From Anaerolineales bacterium UBA7227 (GTDB taxonomy: Bacteria > Chloroflexota > Anaerolineae > Anaerolineales > Villigracilaceae), in the NCBI GenBank assembly GCA_002473085.1, contig DKTP01000077.1, positions 1-34,461 on the forward strand: a stretch of DNA of 34,461 nt. The letters run 5' to 3'. The notes beneath the pieces are model-generated. The model searched no databases and had not been told where the DNA came from. It saw only the letters and a program-made list of their open reading frames with translations. Of this stretch, positions 8,851 to 16,607 are shown one piece after another; position 1 is the stretch's first letter; every line of letters begins with the position of its first letter. The position numbers and the translations under genes were made by a program.

Positions 8851-8875
8851 TTTGTAAATTCAATGGACTTACAAA
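8851..8875 (-). promoter_or_regulatory. Candidate ROK repressor operator
   Basis: A perfect 7-bp inverted repeat, TTTGTAA (8851-8857) and TTACAAA (8869-8875), has 11 nt between its arms. It lies immediately downstream of the minus-strand -10 box, where a bound repressor would block initiation of the ROK-headed operon. A related half-site-like word (ACAAAC) recurs at 8871-8876 and 8884-8889. Auto-regulation through this site is inferred. Confidence 0.6.
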
Positions 8876-8878
8876 CAA

Positions 8879-8907
8879 ATTATACAAACATCCGTCCCAA
8901 AAGTCAA
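8879..8907 (-). promoter_or_regulatory. Near-consensus sigma-70-type promoter of the amino-sugar operon
   Basis: On the minus strand TTGACT (8907-8902) is followed after exactly 17 nt by TATAAT (8884-8879). That is one mismatch from the housekeeping consensus with ideal spacing. The predicted transcription start is near 8872, about 78 nt before the regulator ATG. Confidence 0.82.
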
Positions 8908-8920
8908 CCCTGTTGCCCTC

Positions 8921-8950
8921 TTGACGAAAACGAAAAAGCGAGACTAAAAT
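8921..8950 (+). promoter_or_regulatory. Promoter of mntH-usp
   Basis: TTGACG (8921-8926) and TAAAAT (8945-8950) are separated by 18 nt on the plus strand, a good housekeeping-type promoter. The predicted start near 8957 lies inside the 8948-8973 palindrome. It is divergent from the ROK promoter, with only 13 nt between the two -35 boxes. The leader before the chosen mntH ATG would be close to 190 nt. Confidence 0.72.
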
Positions 8951-8973
8951 AATTTAGCCTATCCTAAATTATT
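8948..8973. promoter_or_regulatory. Candidate metal-responsive (MntR/DtxR-type) operator
   Basis: A perfect 10-bp inverted repeat, AATAATTTAG (8948-8957) and CTAAATTATT (8964-8973), has a 6-nt centre. The core TTTAG-n6-CTAAA resembles operators bound by the DtxR/MntR family of metal-dependent repressors. It overlaps the -10 box and start site of the mntH promoter, the standard place for a repressor that shuts off manganese uptake. No mntR gene is in the window. Confidence 0.68.
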
Positions 8974-9144
8974 GATTAGCCGCGACTGAACTCCTGCCCC
9001 GTCCAGGAACGCCCGAAACGCATCCATGAGATCGACGAGAAGCGCCGCGCGTCCGCGATCCAGTCAGGCGCGCAGCGCGCTCCGCGCATGGAGACGTTGC
9101 CCAGGTCGAAGGCTCGGCAGGAAATCAAATCCTTACAGGTATTT

Positions 9145-10446
9145 ATGAAGCAGACAACAGACAAGCCCGTCCAAAAAGACCGCAAAACCGTCCAATCCGC
9201 GCGGGACGTGCTTTCGGGCAAAAGCAAAAAGGGATTCTTCGCGCGACTGATGCCGTTCCTCGGTCCCGCCTTCATCGCCAGCGTGGCCTACGTGGACCCG
9301 GGCAATTTCGCCACCAATATTCAGGGTGGCGCGAAATTCGGATACATGCTATTGTGGGTCATCCTCGCCAGCAACCTGATGGCGATGCTCCTGCAATCGC
9401 TCTCCGCCAAACTCGGGATCGCCACCGGACACAACCTGGCTGAACATTGCCGCAACCATTTCTCCCGCCCCGTCGTGATCGGGATGTGGGTCATCGGCGA
9501 ACTGGTCGCCATTGCCACCGACCTAGCGGAGTTCCTCGGCGCGGCGCTGGCGCTGAACCTGCTCTTTGGAATGCCGCTCTTCGCGGCGGGGTTGCTGACG
9601 GCCGTCATCACCTTCCTCATCCTCGGGCTGGAGCGCTACGGCTTCCGCCCGCTGGAAGCGGTCATCACCGCGCTGGTGGCGGTGGTGGCGGTCAGTTACC
9701 TCATCGAGACCTTCCTTTCCAAGCCCGATTGGGGCGCGGTGACGTATCACCTGTTCGTCCCGCAATTTCAGGGAACGGAAAGCGTCCTGCTGGCGACGGG
9801 CATCCTCGGCGCGACGGTGATGCCGCACGCGCTCTTCCTCCACTCCGCGTTGACGCAGGACCGCATCGTCGCCCGCAACCCCAAACAGCAGCAGACGCTC
9901 TTCCGCTATGAATTGATCGACGTGTTCATCGCCATGGGACTCGCCAGCATGATCAACATCTCCATGCTGATGATGGCCGCCTCTACATTTTATTTCCACG
10001 GGCTGACCGAGATCGGCGCCATCGAGGAGGCGCATCGCACGCTCGAACCGTTGCTGGGCGGCGCGGCCTCGCTGGTCTTCGGCATCTCCCTGCTCGCCTC
10101 GGGACTCTCCTCCTCGTCCGTCGGCACGATGGCGGGACAGGTCATCATGCAGGGATTCCTGCACCGTCACATCCCGCCGTGGGTGCGGCGGCTGATCACC
10201 ATCATCCCATCGTTGATCGTCATCGGCATCGGGCTGGAGCCGACGCGCACGCTCGTCATCAGCCAGGTCGTGTTGAGTTTCGGCCTGCCGTTCGCGGTCA
10301 TCCCGCTCGTCATGTTCACCAGCGACAAGAAGATCATGGGGGCGCTGGTCAACCGCCGCGTCACCACCGTCATCGCCAGCATCGTGGCCGCGTTCATCAT
10401 TCTCCTCAACATCTTCCTGCTTCACCAGATCTTCTTCAGCGGATAA
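9145..10446 (+). CDS. mntH: NRAMP-family divalent metal (Mn2+/Fe2+) transporter
   Basis: A proton-coupled importer of Mn2+ and Fe2+ in the cytoplasmic membrane. With this start it has 433 residues and about eleven hydrophobic segments. The metal-site motif DPGN is at 51-54 (TM1) and MPH at 226-228 (TM6); Asp, Asn and Met are the known metal ligands of the family. The start at 9145 has a weak AGG 7-9 nt upstream. An in-frame ATG at 9088 would add 19 residues but has no ribosome-binding site. The promoter region carries a MntR-like palindrome. A universal stress protein gene follows after 4 nt, so the two are almost certainly cotranscribed. Confidence 0.93.
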   Translation: MKQTTDKPVQKDRKTVQSARDVLSGKSKKGFFARLMPFLGPAFIASVAYVDPGNFATNIQGGAKFGYMLLWVILASNLMAMLLQSLSAKLGIATGHNLAEHCRNHFSRPVVIGMWVIGELVAIATDLAEFLGAALALNLLFGMPLFAAGLLTAVITFLILGLERYGFRPLEAVITALVAVVAVSYLIETFLSKPDWGAVTYHLFVPQFQGTESVLLATGILGATVMPHALFLHSALTQDRIVARNPKQQQTLFRYELIDVFIAMGLASMINISMLMMAASTFYFHGLTEIGAIEEAHRTLEPLLGGAASLVFGISLLASGLSSSSVGTMAGQVIMQGFLHRHIPPWVRRLITIIPSLIVIGIGLEPTRTLVISQVVLSFGLPFAVIPLVMFTSDKKIMGALVNRRVTTVIASIVAAFIILLNIFLLHQIFFSG

Positions 10447-10450
10447 ACTC

Positions 10451-11344
10451 ATGTTCAAACAAATCCTCGTCCCCCTGGATGGTTCGCAACTGGCGGAAGC
10501 CGCGCTGGCTCCCGCCGCGCTCATGGCGCGCGCCCTCGGCGCGCCCGTCACGCTGCTGCACATCGTCGAGCAGGACGCCCGCCGCGAGGTCCATCACGAC
10601 CGCCATTTGACGGAGGCGGGCGAGGCGGCCGCGTACCTGCACGAGGTCGCGGGACGCGCCTTCCATCCCGGAGCGCGCGTCGAGACTCACGTTCACAGCG
10701 CGGCCGTGGCCGACGTGGCGCGCAGCATCGTCCAACACGCGCAGGAGGAGTTTGAGCCAGACCTGATCGTAATGTGCGCGCACGGCAACGGCGGGATGCG
10801 CGACCTGCTCTTCGGAAGCATCGCCCAACAGGTGGTGGCGCAGGGGACGACGCCGCTGCTGCTCGTCCGTCCGCGCCAGGCGGGGACGTTCCAACTGAAG
10901 CGCATCTTCGTCCCGCTCGACAGCGAATCGATCCACGACGACAGCCTGCCTCTGTCCGAGGGGCTGGCGCGCGCCTTCGACGCGGAACTGTACCTGTTCA
11001 GCGTGATCCCCACCTTCGGCGCTCTGGCGGGACAGGAAGCCGCCGCGGGAAGCATGCTGCCCGCCACCGCCACCGTCCTGCTCGACATCAAGGAGGAGAA
11101 CGCCCGCGAACATTTGCAGGAGCATATTGACGAGTTACGCGCCGCGGGCTTGGTCGCAAACGCCGAGGTGGCGCGCGGCGACCCCGCGACGGAGATAGTC
11201 AAGTCGGCAGAGCGCGTCGGCGCGGACTTGATAGCGCTAAGCACGCATCGCCGGGCAGGGATGGGCGCGTTCTGGGCGCGCAGCGTCGCGCCGAAAGTGG
11301 CGAACCGCTCCAGCCTGCCGCTGTTGTTGATCCCGTTGAAATAG
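10451..11344 (+). CDS. Tandem-domain universal stress protein (UspA family)
   Basis: This 297-residue cytoplasmic protein has two Usp domains (about 1-145 and 150-297). Domain 1 begins FKQILVPLDGSQLAE and ends with an ATP-loop-like CAHG-x9-GS, where the first Gly of the G-x2-G-x9-G(S/T) signature is Cys. Domain 2 starts KRIFVPLDSES and its loop (STHRRAGMGAFWARS) has lost most of the glycines, so it probably does not bind ATP. The gene begins 4 nt after mntH. A link to metal or oxidative stress is suggested by this pairing alone; the biochemical role of such proteins is generally unclear. Confidence 0.88.
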   Translation: MFKQILVPLDGSQLAEAALAPAALMARALGAPVTLLHIVEQDARREVHHDRHLTEAGEAAAYLHEVAGRAFHPGARVETHVHSAAVADVARSIVQHAQEEFEPDLIVMCAHGNGGMRDLLFGSIAQQVVAQGTTPLLLVRPRQAGTFQLKRIFVPLDSESIHDDSLPLSEGLARAFDAELYLFSVIPTFGALAGQEAAAGSMLPATATVLLDIKEENAREHLQEHIDELRAAGLVANAEVARGDPATEIVKSAERVGADLIALSTHRRAGMGAFWARSVAPKVANRSSLPLLLIPLK

Positions 11345-11347
11345 GGC

Positions 11348-11390
11348 GGGATGGGAGACGCCGAGGCGGGAGAGCCCCGCGTCCCATCCC
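11348..11390. terminator. Hairpin between convergent usp and rpiB
   Basis: GGGATGGGA (11348-11356) pairs with TCCCATCCC (11382-11390), and an inner GCGGG/CCCGC stem closes at 11366-11380. It sits just after the usp stop and before the rpiB stop on the opposite strand. There is no strong T-tract, so it may act as a transcript end-stabiliser or a weak two-way terminator. Confidence 0.5.
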
Positions 11391-11432
11391 CGGCTTCATG
11401 GATCAGTCGTCAACGCCCCCGAAGCCTCCCGC

Positions 11433-11894
11433 TCAATGCCAGTCTTTTTCCAGTTCGCGCACCTTGCGGACGCGTCGCTCGAAACGTTCGCCGCCCTTGT
11501 CCACGCCCAGATAGCGCGCGCTTAAAAAAGCCGGCACGAGGACTTTCACGAGTTCGATTCCTATGACTCGTCCGCCGAGGCACAGCACGTTCATGTTGTC
11601 GTGTTGGACGCCCTGCGCGGCGGAGTAAGCGTCGTGACAGATCGCCGCCCAGACGCCCTTCATCTTGTTCGCGGCGATGCATGCGCCGACGCCCGAGCCG
11701 CACAGCAGAATCCCGCGCTCCGCCTCGCCCGACTGGACGGCGCGCCCAAGCTTTACGGCAACGTCGGGGAAATCCACAGGGTCGGGACTATTCGTCCCCA
11801 GGTCAATCGGTTCGTGTCCCGCGGCGCGCACGGATTCGAGGACGGCCTCCTTCAACGGAAAACCAGCATGATCGCAAGCGACGGCAATTTTCAT
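11433..11894 (-). CDS. rpiB: Ribose-5-phosphate isomerase B
   Basis: RpiB interconverts ribose 5-phosphate and ribulose 5-phosphate in the pentose phosphate pathway. The 153-residue length is typical of the LacAB/RpiB family. Visible motifs are CDHAGFPLKE at the N-terminus, the catalytic-Cys loop GILLCGSGVGACIAANK in the middle and the CHD segment with QHDNMNVLCLGGR. The ATG at 11894 starts directly at MKIAVACDHAG; a TTG seven codons upstream is also possible but overlaps the preceding gene. It follows a small membrane-protein gene by 5 nt on the same strand. Transketolase, another pentose-phosphate enzyme, lies about 2.6 kb away on the opposite strand. Confidence 0.93.
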   Translation of the reverse strand: MKIAVACDHAGFPLKEAVLESVRAAGHEPIDLGTNSPDPVDFPDVAVKLGRAVQSGEAERGILLCGSGVGACIAANKMKGVWAAICHDAYSAAQGVQHDNMNVLCLGGRVIGIELVKVLVPAFLSARYLGVDKGGERFERRVRKVRELEKDWH

Positions 11895-11899
11895 ACGCT

Positions 11900-12115
11900 T
11901 TAATTTCCTATCCAATTCATCCCAAAGAGTTGACCCATTCCCAGCACGAAGAGGAACAGGCCGAGCAGGATGTAAATTCCCCGCGCGATCCTGTCGCCGA
12001 GGAGCATGTTCAGCAATTTGCCCGAATGTGTAACGAGCCTCCAGTTCAAGACGGACCCGAGCATGGCAAGCAATCCAATGAGAACAAAGAGCAATCCAAG
12101 AGCGACGGAAGTCAT
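11900..12115 (-). CDS. Small membrane protein, unknown function
   Basis: I do not recognise this 71-residue protein. It has two hydrophobic stretches, VALGLLFVLIGLLAMLGSVL and IYILLGLFLFVLGMGQLF, separated by a short basic loop, so it is probably a two-helix membrane protein. The ATG at 12115 is chosen because AGAGGTG lies 8 nt upstream and the ORF then starts at the first helix. A -10-like TATACT lies upstream at 12140-12145 on the minus strand, with a TTGGAA 15 nt before it. It is followed closely by rpiB, so the two may be cotranscribed. Confidence 0.7.
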   Translation of the reverse strand: MTSVALGLLFVLIGLLAMLGSVLNWRLVTHSGKLLNMLLGDRIARGIYILLGLFLFVLGMGQLFGMNWIGN

Positions 12116-12184
12116 GGCGTTTTCACCTCTGGTTCGACAAGTATAACCCTTCCCGCCGACTTCCAACGGTTATTTCTGCCTTTT

Positions 12185-12271
12185 GTACATGGATTTCACG
12201 GAAAGGACGGAATTTCACGGATTTTTTAAAATTTTCCGTGCGAATCCGCAAAATCCGTGTCATCCGTGTAC
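12185..12271. repeat. Imperfect palindromic repeat invading the lgt-like 3' end
   Basis: GTACATGGAT (12185-12194) is nearly the reverse complement of ATCCGTGTAC (12262-12271). The arms between contain repeated CACGGA / TCCGTG words around an AT-rich centre near 12228. It belongs by style to the dispersed hairpin repeats at 16608, 17221 and 19271. Its right arm is read as the last 14 codons of the lgt-like gene, whose stop lies at the palindrome centre. Confidence 0.75.
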
Positions 12272-12987
12272 CGAGACCGAATTTTTTCCATCCCCGCCAG
12301 CGCGAGGAAAAGCGCCAGCCATGCCAGGATCTGTCCGAGCCGCAGGCCGCCGAAGACGAGGACGCTGTCGCCGCGGAAGGCTTCGAGGAAGAGACGCGCG
12401 CCCGCCGAGGCGGCCGCGAAGGTCAGGAACAGGACGCCCGCCGCAGGGAACGGCTTCCGCAGCCCGATCAAACCGAGGATGAGCAGCGCGGCGATCAGTT
12501 CGTAGATTTGGCTGGGATGCCGCGTCGCGCCGTACAGTTCGATGCCCCACGGCAGGGAGGTCGCTTTGCCGAAGGCCGAACCGTCCGCGAGATGCGCGGC
12601 CGCGAGGCCGACCATCACGGCGGAGAAGAACGGCGTCGCCGCGTCGAGCGTGGACCAGAAGGCGAGTCCCTTGCGGCGGATAAAGACCAGCGCGGCGAGG
12701 AGGCCGATCGCAAGTCCGCCCGTCAGGTCGAAGAGAGACGGATTCGGGGAGAAGAGGTCGAGCGGAGAGGCGCGGAAACTGTCCCAGCGTTGAAGCAGAA
12801 AGGAAATCCGTCCGCCGGTGAGGAAAGCCGTGAGCGAAAGCAGGAGCAAATTGTCGAGCAGTTCGGGTTTCAAGCCGTAGTTCGCGGCGCGTTTCTCCGC
12901 CAATACTATGCCGAGATACACCGAGGCGATGACGAACAGCCCCGCGGCCTGGACTGCGAGCGGGCCAAGCTGAATGATGGGAAACAT
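12226..12987 (-). CDS. Divergent Lgt-fold membrane protein (prolipoprotein diacylglyceryl transferase family)
   Basis: A 253-residue polytopic membrane protein. It matches the Lgt family in overall layout, in SLPWGIELYGATRHPSQIYE (145-163) and in the C-terminal GGLRLGQILA. The hallmark segment of true Lgt (GRIGN...NGE...G), which holds residues needed for acyl transfer in E. coli, reads GLAAAHLADGSAFG here (127-140), so the key Arg, Asn and Glu appear lost. The His of the central HGG loop is also replaced (LTGG). It may therefore not be the cell's main Lgt. The start at 12987 overlaps the tlpA stop by one base (TGATG), so the two are coupled. The last residues (from Tyr240) are encoded by an intergenic-type repeat. 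Confidence 0.8.
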   Translation of the reverse strand: MFPIIQLGPLAVQAAGLFVIASVYLGIVLAEKRAANYGLKPELLDNLLLLSLTAFLTGGRISFLLQRWDSFRASPLDLFSPNPSLFDLTGGLAIGLLAALVFIRRKGLAFWSTLDAATPFFSAVMVGLAAAHLADGSAFGKATSLPWGIELYGATRHPSQIYELIAALLILGLIGLRKPFPAAGVLFLTFAAASAGARLFLEAFRGDSVLVFGGLRLGQILAWLALFLALAGMEKIRSRYTDDTDFADSHGKF

Positions 12988-13538
12988 CAGGGCGTCGCCT
13001 CCGCCAGCAGGGATTCGATCTCCGCCCGAAGCGTGGTCTCCGCCAGCGGCCCGCCGAGGACGACCTTGCGGATCACGCCGCTGCGGTTGACGAAGAACGT
13101 CGTCGGGAGGGCGCTGATCCTGTAGAGGCGCGCCACGCGCCCGTCGAGGTCGAGCGCGATCGTGAAGGGCAGCTGGTACTCGTCCGCGAACGAAGCGGCC
13201 GCGGCGCGCGTATCCTGCGAAGTCGAGTTGACGGCCAGAATGACGAGGCCGCGTCCCGCGTATTCCTGCGAGACCTTCTTGAAGGCGGGCATCTCCAGGC
13301 GGCACGGTCCGCACCACGAGGCCCACAGGTTGACGATGACCGCCTGCCCGCGCAGGTCGGACAAAGTGACTGTCCCGCCGTCCAGCGTTTCGAGCGTGAA
13401 GTCGGGGGCCAGGAATCCCGCCTGCGGCGCGGGGATCTGCCCGTTGGTCGAAGTCCCGCTTCGGTCTGCGCCGACGAAGATCCAAGCCAGGCCGAGAGCC
13501 AAAATTCCCGCGAACCAAACCCTTCGTTTCAATTGCAT
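12987..13538 (-). CDS. TlpA-like membrane-anchored thioredoxin
   Basis: This 183-residue extracytoplasmic thiol-disulfide oxidoreductase has an N-terminal anchor or signal (hydrophobic residues about 8-23 after MQLKRR) and a TlpA/AhpC-TSA-type thioredoxin fold. The active site is WCGPC at 75-79 and the cis-Pro loop is ALPTTFF. Such proteins reduce or shuffle disulfides in exported proteins or in cytochrome c maturation. A Shine-Dalgarno (AAGGA) precedes the ATG. The downstream lgt-like gene starts within its stop codon, so the two membrane proteins are made together. Confidence 0.9.
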   Translation of the reverse strand: MQLKRRVWFAGILALGLAWIFVGADRSGTSTNGQIPAPQAGFLAPDFTLETLDGGTVTLSDLRGQAVIVNLWASWCGPCRLEMPAFKKVSQEYAGRGLVILAVNSTSQDTRAAAASFADEYQLPFTIALDLDGRVARLYRISALPTTFFVNRSGVIRKVVLGGPLAETTLRAEIESLLAEATP

Positions 13539-13561
13539 AAAAATCCTTTTTGGGCTACACT

Positions 13562-13591
13562 TTTATCGGAATCCGTTCCACATGCAGGCAA
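13562..13591 (-). promoter_or_regulatory. Possible promoter of tlpA-lgt-like pair
   Basis: On the minus strand TTGCCT (13591-13586) and GATAAA (13567-13562) are 18 nt apart, with the tlpA ATG 24 nt downstream of the -10. The match to consensus is moderate. Confidence 0.4.
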
Positions 13592-13643
13592 GTCGGATCG
13601 GCTCCGCATACATCCAGAACGCCTCGTCTCTTTCCATCTTACC

Positions 13644-14405
13644 ATGCTCTTCTCCTCCGCCGCCTTCATCGGCATAGACCCCACCGCCGGACGCAGTCCC
13701 TTCACCTTCGCCGCGCTGGACGACGAACGCAACCTGATCGCGCTCGCCGAGGGCGAACTGGAGGACGCGCTGACCTTCATCGGCAACTTTCCCTCGGCCT
13801 GGGTTGCTGTGAACGCCCCCGCGCGCGTCAACGCGGGACTGGAGCGGAAACGCCTCGAGAAAGAGACGCTGACCGCCCATCCGCTTCGCGGCGCGGACCT
13901 TCGGCTGGCGGAGCGCGACCTGCGCGAGCGCGGCATCTCCGTCTCGCCGACGCCGTCCCGCGTCGAGGCCTGCGCGGGCTGGGTCCAGATGGGATTCACG
14001 CTCTACAAACGCCTCGAAAAGATGGGATTCAAGCCGTATCCGACCGAGGCGGCCAACTGCGTCTGGCTGGAGACTCATCCCCACGCCTGCTTCTGCGCCC
14101 TGCTCGGACAGGTCCCGCTTCCCAAGCCCACGCTCGAAGGCCGCCTCCAACGCCAGGTCGTTCTATACGACGCGGGCCTGCGCATCAAAGACCCGATGGA
14201 CTTCTTCGAAGAGATCACCCGCCGACGCCTGCGCCTGGGTATGATGCCGATGGAACTGATCTACCCTCCCGACCAACTCGACGCGCTCGCCGCCGCCCAC
14301 ACCGCATGGATGGCCGCCAAACGTCCCGACGAGACCATGCGGCTCGGCGCGCAGGAGGAGGGGTTCATAACCCTGCCAACAAGGGAGTTGAAGGGGAAGT
14401 ATTAA
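13644..14405 (+). CDS. DUF429-family protein (predicted RNase H-like nuclease fold)
   Basis: A 253-residue protein of the DUF429 type. It opens with AAFIGIDPTAG, the first strand with an acidic residue as in RNase H-like folds. It then has ESHP-like WLETHPHACFCALLG near two thirds of its length, and an acidic DFFEEITRRRLRLG region. Similar proteins are predicted nucleases, but function is unproven. The ATG at 13644 is chosen because homology-like sequence begins there; 37 further in-frame upstream residues look non-coding. No clear ribosome-binding site is visible. It stands alone between the divergent tlpA and the transketolase gene. Confidence 0.75.
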   Translation: MLFSSAAFIGIDPTAGRSPFTFAALDDERNLIALAEGELEDALTFIGNFPSAWVAVNAPARVNAGLERKRLEKETLTAHPLRGADLRLAERDLRERGISVSPTPSRVEACAGWVQMGFTLYKRLEKMGFKPYPTEAANCVWLETHPHACFCALLGQVPLPKPTLEGRLQRQVVLYDAGLRIKDPMDFFEEITRRRLRLGMMPMELIYPPDQLDALAAAHTAWMAAKRPDETMRLGAQEEGFITLPTRELKGKY

Positions 14406-14414
14406 GTCTCTTGC

Positions 14415-14442
14415 CAAAGTGTGCCAAAAGGCGCTCACTTTG
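14415..14442 (+). terminator. Hairpin after DUF429 gene
   Basis: CAAAGTG (14415-14421) pairs with CACTTTG (14436-14442), and an inner GCC/GGC pair closes on AAAA. It lies just after the stop codon. No T-tract follows, so termination is uncertain. Confidence 0.4.
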
Positions 14443-14536
14443 TCCCGCGGCCGATGCCTTACTAAATTTTTTTCGTCAAAAAAGCCAATCTTGATTTATT
14501 TGAACCGATAAAAATGATAAAAAAAAAGAGGCGACC

Positions 14537-16588
14537 ATGACCACTGACAACCTCGAAACCCGAGCCATCAACACCATCCGTTTCCTCTCCGCCGACGCGG
14601 TCCAACAGGCCAATTCGGGACATCCCGGACTGCCGATGGGCGCGGCCGCCATGGCCTTCGTCGTCTGGACGCGTCACCTGCGCCACAACCCGCACAACCC
14701 CAAATGGGCGGGACGCGACCGCTTCCTCCTTTCGGGCGGACACGGTTCGATGCTGCTCTACTCGCTCCTGCATCTCACCGGCTACAGCCTCCCGCTCGAC
14801 GAGTTGAAGAACTTCCGTCAGTGGGGCAGCCGCACGCCCGGCCATCCCGAATACGGACTGACTCCCGGCGTGGAAATGACCACCGGTCCGCTCGGGCAGG
14901 GATTCGCCACCGGCGTGGGCATGGCCATCGCCTCCACGCACCTCGCGGCGGTCTACTCCCCCGAACTGTTCGACAACTTCATCTACGCCATCGTCACCGA
15001 CGGCGATTTGATGGAGGGCGTCGCCTCCGAAGCCGCATCGCTGGCGGGACATCTCCAACTCGGCAAACTCATCTATCTTTACGACGACAACCACATCTCG
15101 ATTGACGGCTCCACCAATTTGGCCTTCACCGAAGACCGCGGCAAACGCTTCGAAGCCTACGGCTGGCACGTCCAGCACGTGGCGGACGGAAACGACGTGG
15201 AGGCGATAGACGCCGCCATCCGCGCCGCCAAAGCCGACCCGCGTCCGTCCATCATTATGTGCCGCACCATCATCGGTTTCGGCGCGCCGAAGAAACAGGG
15301 GACGTCCAAGGCTCACGGCGAGCCGCTGGGCGACGAGGAACTGAACGCCGCCAAAGAGAATCTCAACTGGCCCAAGGAGCCGCGCTTCTACATCCCCGAC
15401 GACGTGCTGGACCTCTACCGCGAGGCAGTCGAGCGCGGACACGAACTGGAAGCGGAATGGAACAAAAAATTCAGCGCGTACAAAAAGGCCAATCCCGACA
15501 AAGGCGTGGAACTGGAACGCAGGTTGGCGGGCGTCCTGCCGAAAGGCTGGACGAAACTCCTGCCCATCTTCCCCGCGGACGCGAAAGGCATGGCGACGCG
15601 CGCCGCCTCGGGCAAGGTCATCAACGCGCTGGCGCCGATCATCCCTGAACTGTTGGGCGGCTCCGCCGACCTGGCCCCCTCGAACAACACCCGCATTGAC
15701 GGCCTGCCCGACTTCCAAAAAGAGACCCCGCAGGGACGCAACTTCCACTTCGGCGTGCGCGAACACGCCATGGCCGCGGCGCTGAACGGCATGGCGCTCT
15801 TCGGCGGACTCATCCCCTACGGCGGCACCTTCCTCGTCTTCTCGGATTACAACCGTCCCGCCATCCGCATCGCCGCGCTTTCACACACTCCCTCGATCTT
15901 CGTCTTCACGCACGACTCCATCGGCCTGGGCGAGGACGGCCCGACTCACCAGCCCGTGGAGCAGCTTGCCGCGCTGCGGGCGATGCCCAACCTGACCGTC
16001 ATCCGCCCCGCGGACGCGAACGAGACCGCGCAGGCGTGGAAGGTCGCGCTCGAAAACCGACGCGGCCCCACAGTCCTGGCGTTGACGCGTCAATCCGTCC
16101 CCACCTTCCCGCCCTCCAGCCAGCCGACGGTCGAAAAGGGCGCGTACGTGCTGGCGCACCTCGGCAGGAAGATCCCCGACGTGATCCTGATGGCTTCGGG
16201 GTCGGAGGTCAGCCTCGTGATGGACGCGGCGAAAGCCCTCCACGAAAAAGGACACAGCGTCCGCGTGGTGTCGTTCCCCTGCTGGGAATTGTTCGAGAAA
16301 CAGGATGAGGCTTATCGGGAGTCGGTGTTGCCGAAGAAGGTCGCGGCGAGAGTCGCCATCGAAGCGGGAGTCGGCATGGGCTGGGAGCGATACGTCGGCG
16401 CGGGAGGCAGGGTCGTCTCCATCGAGCGGTTCGGCGCGTCGGCCCCGTACAAGGTCATCTACGAAAAATTCGGCCTGACGGTCGAAAACGTCATCGCGCA
16501 GGCCAGGGCGGTTATGCCCAAGCCGCCCGCGAAGAAGCCCGTCAAGCCGAAAAGTAAACCAAAGAAGCCCGCGCGGCGGAAACGATAA
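14537..16588 (+). CDS. tkt: Transketolase with basic C-terminal tail
   Basis: A TPP-dependent enzyme that moves two-carbon units between sugar phosphates in the non-oxidative pentose phosphate pathway. Its 683 residues contain the substrate-binding histidines at SGHPG (His29), GGHGS (His69) and GHPE (His103), the TPP/Mg2+ motif starting at GDLME near 156, [10 protein letters not shown] with the catalytic Glu, and [15 protein letters not shown] ribosome-binding site lies before the ATG. Beyond the normal fold the last ~27 residues are almost only Lys, Pro, Arg and Ala. KorA in this window has a similar tail, so it is unlikely to be random read-through. Confidence 0.96.
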   Translation: MTTDNLETRAINTIRFLSADAVQQANSGHPGLPMGAAAMAFVVWTRHLRHNPHNPKWAGRDRFLLSGGHGSMLLYSLLHLTGYSLPLDELKNFRQWGSRTPGHPEYGLTPGVEMTTGPLGQGFATGVGMAIASTHLAAVYSPELFDNFIYAIVTDGDLMEGVASEAASLAGHLQLGKLIYLYDDNHISIDGSTNLAFTEDRGKRFEAYGWHVQHVADGNDVEAIDAAIRAAKADPRPSIIMCRTIIGFGAPKKQGTSKAHGEPLGDEELNAAKENLNWPKEPRFYIPDDVLDLYREAVERGHELEAEWNKKFSAYKKANPDKGVELERRLAGVLPKGWTKLLPIFPADAKGMATRAASGKVINALAPIIPELLGGSADLAPSNNTRIDGLPDFQKETPQGRNFHFGVREHAMAAALNGMALFGGLIPYGGTFLVFSDYNRPAIRIAALSHTPSIFVFTHDSIGLGEDGPTHQPVEQLAALRAMPNLTVIRPADANETAQAWKVALENRRGPTVLALTRQSVPTFPPSSQPTVEKGAYVLAHLGRKIPDVILMASGSEVSLVMDAAKALHEKGHSVRVVSFPCWELFEKQDEAYRESVLPKKVAARVAIEAGVGMGWERYVGAGGRVVSIERFGASAPYKVIYEKFGLTVENVIAQARAVMPKPPAKKPVKPKSKPKKPARRKR

Positions 16589-16607
16589 ACTCTTTCAGAA
16601 ACAAAAT

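Noticed and set aside
8957..9144. A manganese (yybP-ykoY) riboswitch in the mntH leader
   Set aside because: The long leader invited the idea, but the conserved loop sequences of that class are not present; control is better explained by the DNA palindrome.
9523..10563. A 346-codon minus-strand frame opposite mntH
   Set aside because: It is a complementary shadow of a firmly identified gene, highly charged and low in complexity, without a ribosome-binding site.
12988..13518. N-terminal extension of the lgt-like frame upstream of 12987
   Set aside because: This part is the out-of-frame shadow of tlpA; the membrane protein begins at the ATG overlapping the tlpA stop.
14462..15766. A 434-codon minus-strand frame opposite transketolase
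   Set aside because: The plus strand is an unmistakable transketolase, and the reverse frame shows no domain.
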